NCBI GenBank assembly: GCA_937904535.1
Contig: CALELC010000069.1
Span: forward strand, 1-13,055
Length of the DNA stretch: 13,055 nucleotides
Origin: an uncultured Planctomycetaceae bacterium
Lineage (GTDB): Bacteria > Planctomycetota > Planctomycetia > Pirellulales > Pirellulaceae
Direction of reading: 5' to 3'
Below the pieces are notes generated by a model. It had not been told where the DNA came from. It worked only from the letters and a program-made list of their open reading frames with translations, and made no database searches. The translations under genes and the position numbers were made by a program. Shown here one piece after another: positions 11,826 to 13,055 of this stretch. The stretch's first letter is position 1; each line of letters begins with the position of its first letter.

Positions 11826-13055
11826 ATGGAACCGAGCTCTCGTTCGACGCGTTGGCAGTGGTGGGTAAGCGGACTGCTGTTGCTGGCGACGATGGTCAAC
11901 TACATGGATCGCCAAACGTTAGCGAATTTAGCGGTCCGGGTCACCCAACAATTTAATCTAAGCAACGAGCAATACGGCAATCTGGAACTGGTCTTCGGCA
12001 TCGCGTTCGCCGTCGGCTCGCTCTTCTTTGGCATCGTGGCAGACCGGGTCTCAGTCCGCTTGCTGTACCCAATGATCCTGGTTGCCTGGTCGGCGGTCGG
12101 TTTTGCGACCGGCCTAGCCACTGGTTACACCTCGCTGCTGGTCTGTCGTTGTCTGCTTGGTTTTTTCGAAGCCGGGCACTGGCCCTGCGCGCTGATCGTT
12201 ACGCAGGCCGTGATGTCGCGCGGCAACCGGGTGATGGGCAACAGTATTTTGCAAAGCGGCGCCTCGCTGGGTGCCATCCTAACGCCGATCGTGATTCGCT
12301 TGATGATCGGCAACAACACGCAGCCCGATGCTTGGCGACTCCCGTTTTTCATCATCGGCGGAGCCGGATTGGTTTGGGCGATCGTCTGGATGATGGTGGT
12401 TCGGCCCGGCGACCTCCGCCGTGAGACGCCGCCTCGCAGCGACGCGTCCGGCGATTCGATGCCGCTCGGCTGGGTGCTGGAATTGATGAGCGACCGCCGA
12501 TTTTGGGCCCTGGCGTTCATGGTGATTTCGATCAACACGTCGTGGCAGTTGATCCGCGCCTGGTTGCCGAAGTTCCTCCAAGAAGGTCGCGGTTATTCCG
12601 AAGCCGAAGCGTTGTACTTTAACTCGGTCTACTTCATCTTTACCGATGTCGGCTGCATCGCCGCCGGCGCGGCAGCGATGGCGTTGGTGCGTGCCGGCCT
12701 CCGGGTCCATTCCAGCCGTGTGGTGGTTTATTTCGCGTGCTCGTTGCTGGCGGCGCTGACGACCGTGGCCGCAGTCTTGCCACAGGGCTGGCCGCTGTTG
12801 GCGGTCTTGCTGTGCGTAGCCGCGGGAACCCTAGGGGTCTTCCCCTGCTATTACTCGTTTACGCAGGAAGTGACCGTCGCCCACATGGGACGGCTGACCG
12901 GTATGCTGTCGTTCATCGGCTGGATCGCGTCCTCGCCAACCCAGAAGCTGTTCGGTTATGTCGTCGATCGCACCGGTTCGTATGACATTAACGTGGCGAT
13001 TCTCGGCTGGGCTCCACTGGTCGGTCTGCTGGTGTTTTTGATCCTCTGGCCGCGA
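11826..13055 (+). CDS. MFS transporter, anion:cation symporter (hexuronate/ExuT-like) type, 3' truncated by window edge
   Basis: Inner-membrane transporter, probably proton- or cation-coupled uptake of an organic anion such as a sugar acid. It is open from ATG 11826 to the last base: 410 residues without a stop. MVNYMDRQTLA (23-33) is the start signature of the ACS family. FGIVADRVSVR (68-78) is the loop 2-3 MFS motif A. CRCLLGFFEAGHWPCA (107-122) is the TM4 motif with its Arg. SILQSGASLGAILTPIVI (140-157) is TM5. About ten or more TM segments are visible, and the C-half repeats the fold (RLTGMLSFIGWIASSPTQKLFGYVVDR near the end). Most of the family's usual length is present, so only the last TM or tail is missing. 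It diverges from the amidohydrolase. Substrate is inferred from the family; no Shine-Dalgarno is visible. Confidence 0.9.
   Translation, partial: MEPSSRSTRWQWWVSGLLLLATMVNYMDRQTLANLAVRVTQQFNLSNEQYGNLELVFGIAFAVGSLFFGIVADRVSVRLLYPMILVAWSAVGFATGLATGYTSLLVCRCLLGFFEAGHWPCALIVTQAVMSRGNRVMGNSILQSGASLGAILTPIVIRLMIGNNTQPDAWRLPFFIIGGAGLVWAIVWMMVVRPGDLRRETPPRSDASGDSMPLGWVLELMSDRRFWALAFMVISINTSWQLIRAWLPKFLQEGRGYSEAEALYFNSVYFIFTDVGCIAAGAAAMALVRAGLRVHSSRVVVYFACSLLAALTTVAAVLPQGWPLLAVLLCVAAGTLGVFPCYYSFTQEVTVAHMGRLTGMLSFIGWIASSPTQKLFGYVVDRTGSYDINVAILGWAPLVGLLVFLILWPR

Overview
The window looks like chromosomal DNA of a planctomycete, probably of the Pirellulaceae type. It is GC-rich. Several genes are of kinds typical of that group: a sigma-70 factor with an Arg-rich segment after region 1.2, a short double-zinc-ribbon membrane protein, a bacterial SMUG1-type uracil-DNA glycosylase, a Tat-exported Gfo/Idh-like protein and a secreted sialidase-fold protein. 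Many starts lack a Shine-Dalgarno sequence. The taxonomic call is inference from gene content; no rRNA is present.

Layout. (1) 1-607, minus strand: 5' part of rpoD, running off the left edge. (2) 608-1399: a long gap without a credible protein gene. It holds the rpoD leader hairpin (656-683), a perfect inverted repeat (962-979), and a candidate plus-strand small RNA (about 1017-1141) ending in an intrinsic terminator. (3) 1400-3904, plus strand: a zinc-ribbon membrane protein, a degenerate shikimate-dehydrogenase-like protein with a long Pro/Ala/Ser-rich insert, and SMUG1. (4) 3905-4123: a gap with nested inverted repeats. (5) 4124-8025, plus strand: two tandem CorC/CNNM-type transporters overlapping by ATGA, then a six-TM class III adenylate cyclase 12 nt further on; probably one transcript. 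(6) 8026-8141: convergent gap with a hairpin built on the cyclase stop codon and four 16-bp tandem repeats. (7) 8142-11573, minus strand: a creatininase-family amidohydrolase, a Tat-exported Gfo/Idh-like protein and a secreted Asp-box beta-propeller, in transcription order, with perfect 8-bp-stem hairpins in both gaps. (8) 11574-11825: divergent promoter region. (9) 11826-13055, plus strand: an MFS transporter of the hexuronate/anion symporter type, cut by the right edge.

How the genes may work together. The right half reads as a small divergent catabolic locus: transporter on one side; cytoplasmic amidohydrolase, exported dehydrogenase-like protein and exported sugar-binding or hydrolase-like propeller on the other. 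The substrate is not known. The middle part suggests ion (Mg2+ or similar) transport co-transcribed with cAMP production. I see no phage, IS element, CRISPR array, tRNA or rRNA. The least explained items are the candidate RNA at 1017-1141, the nested inverted repeats before the CorC pair, and the 16-bp repeat block.
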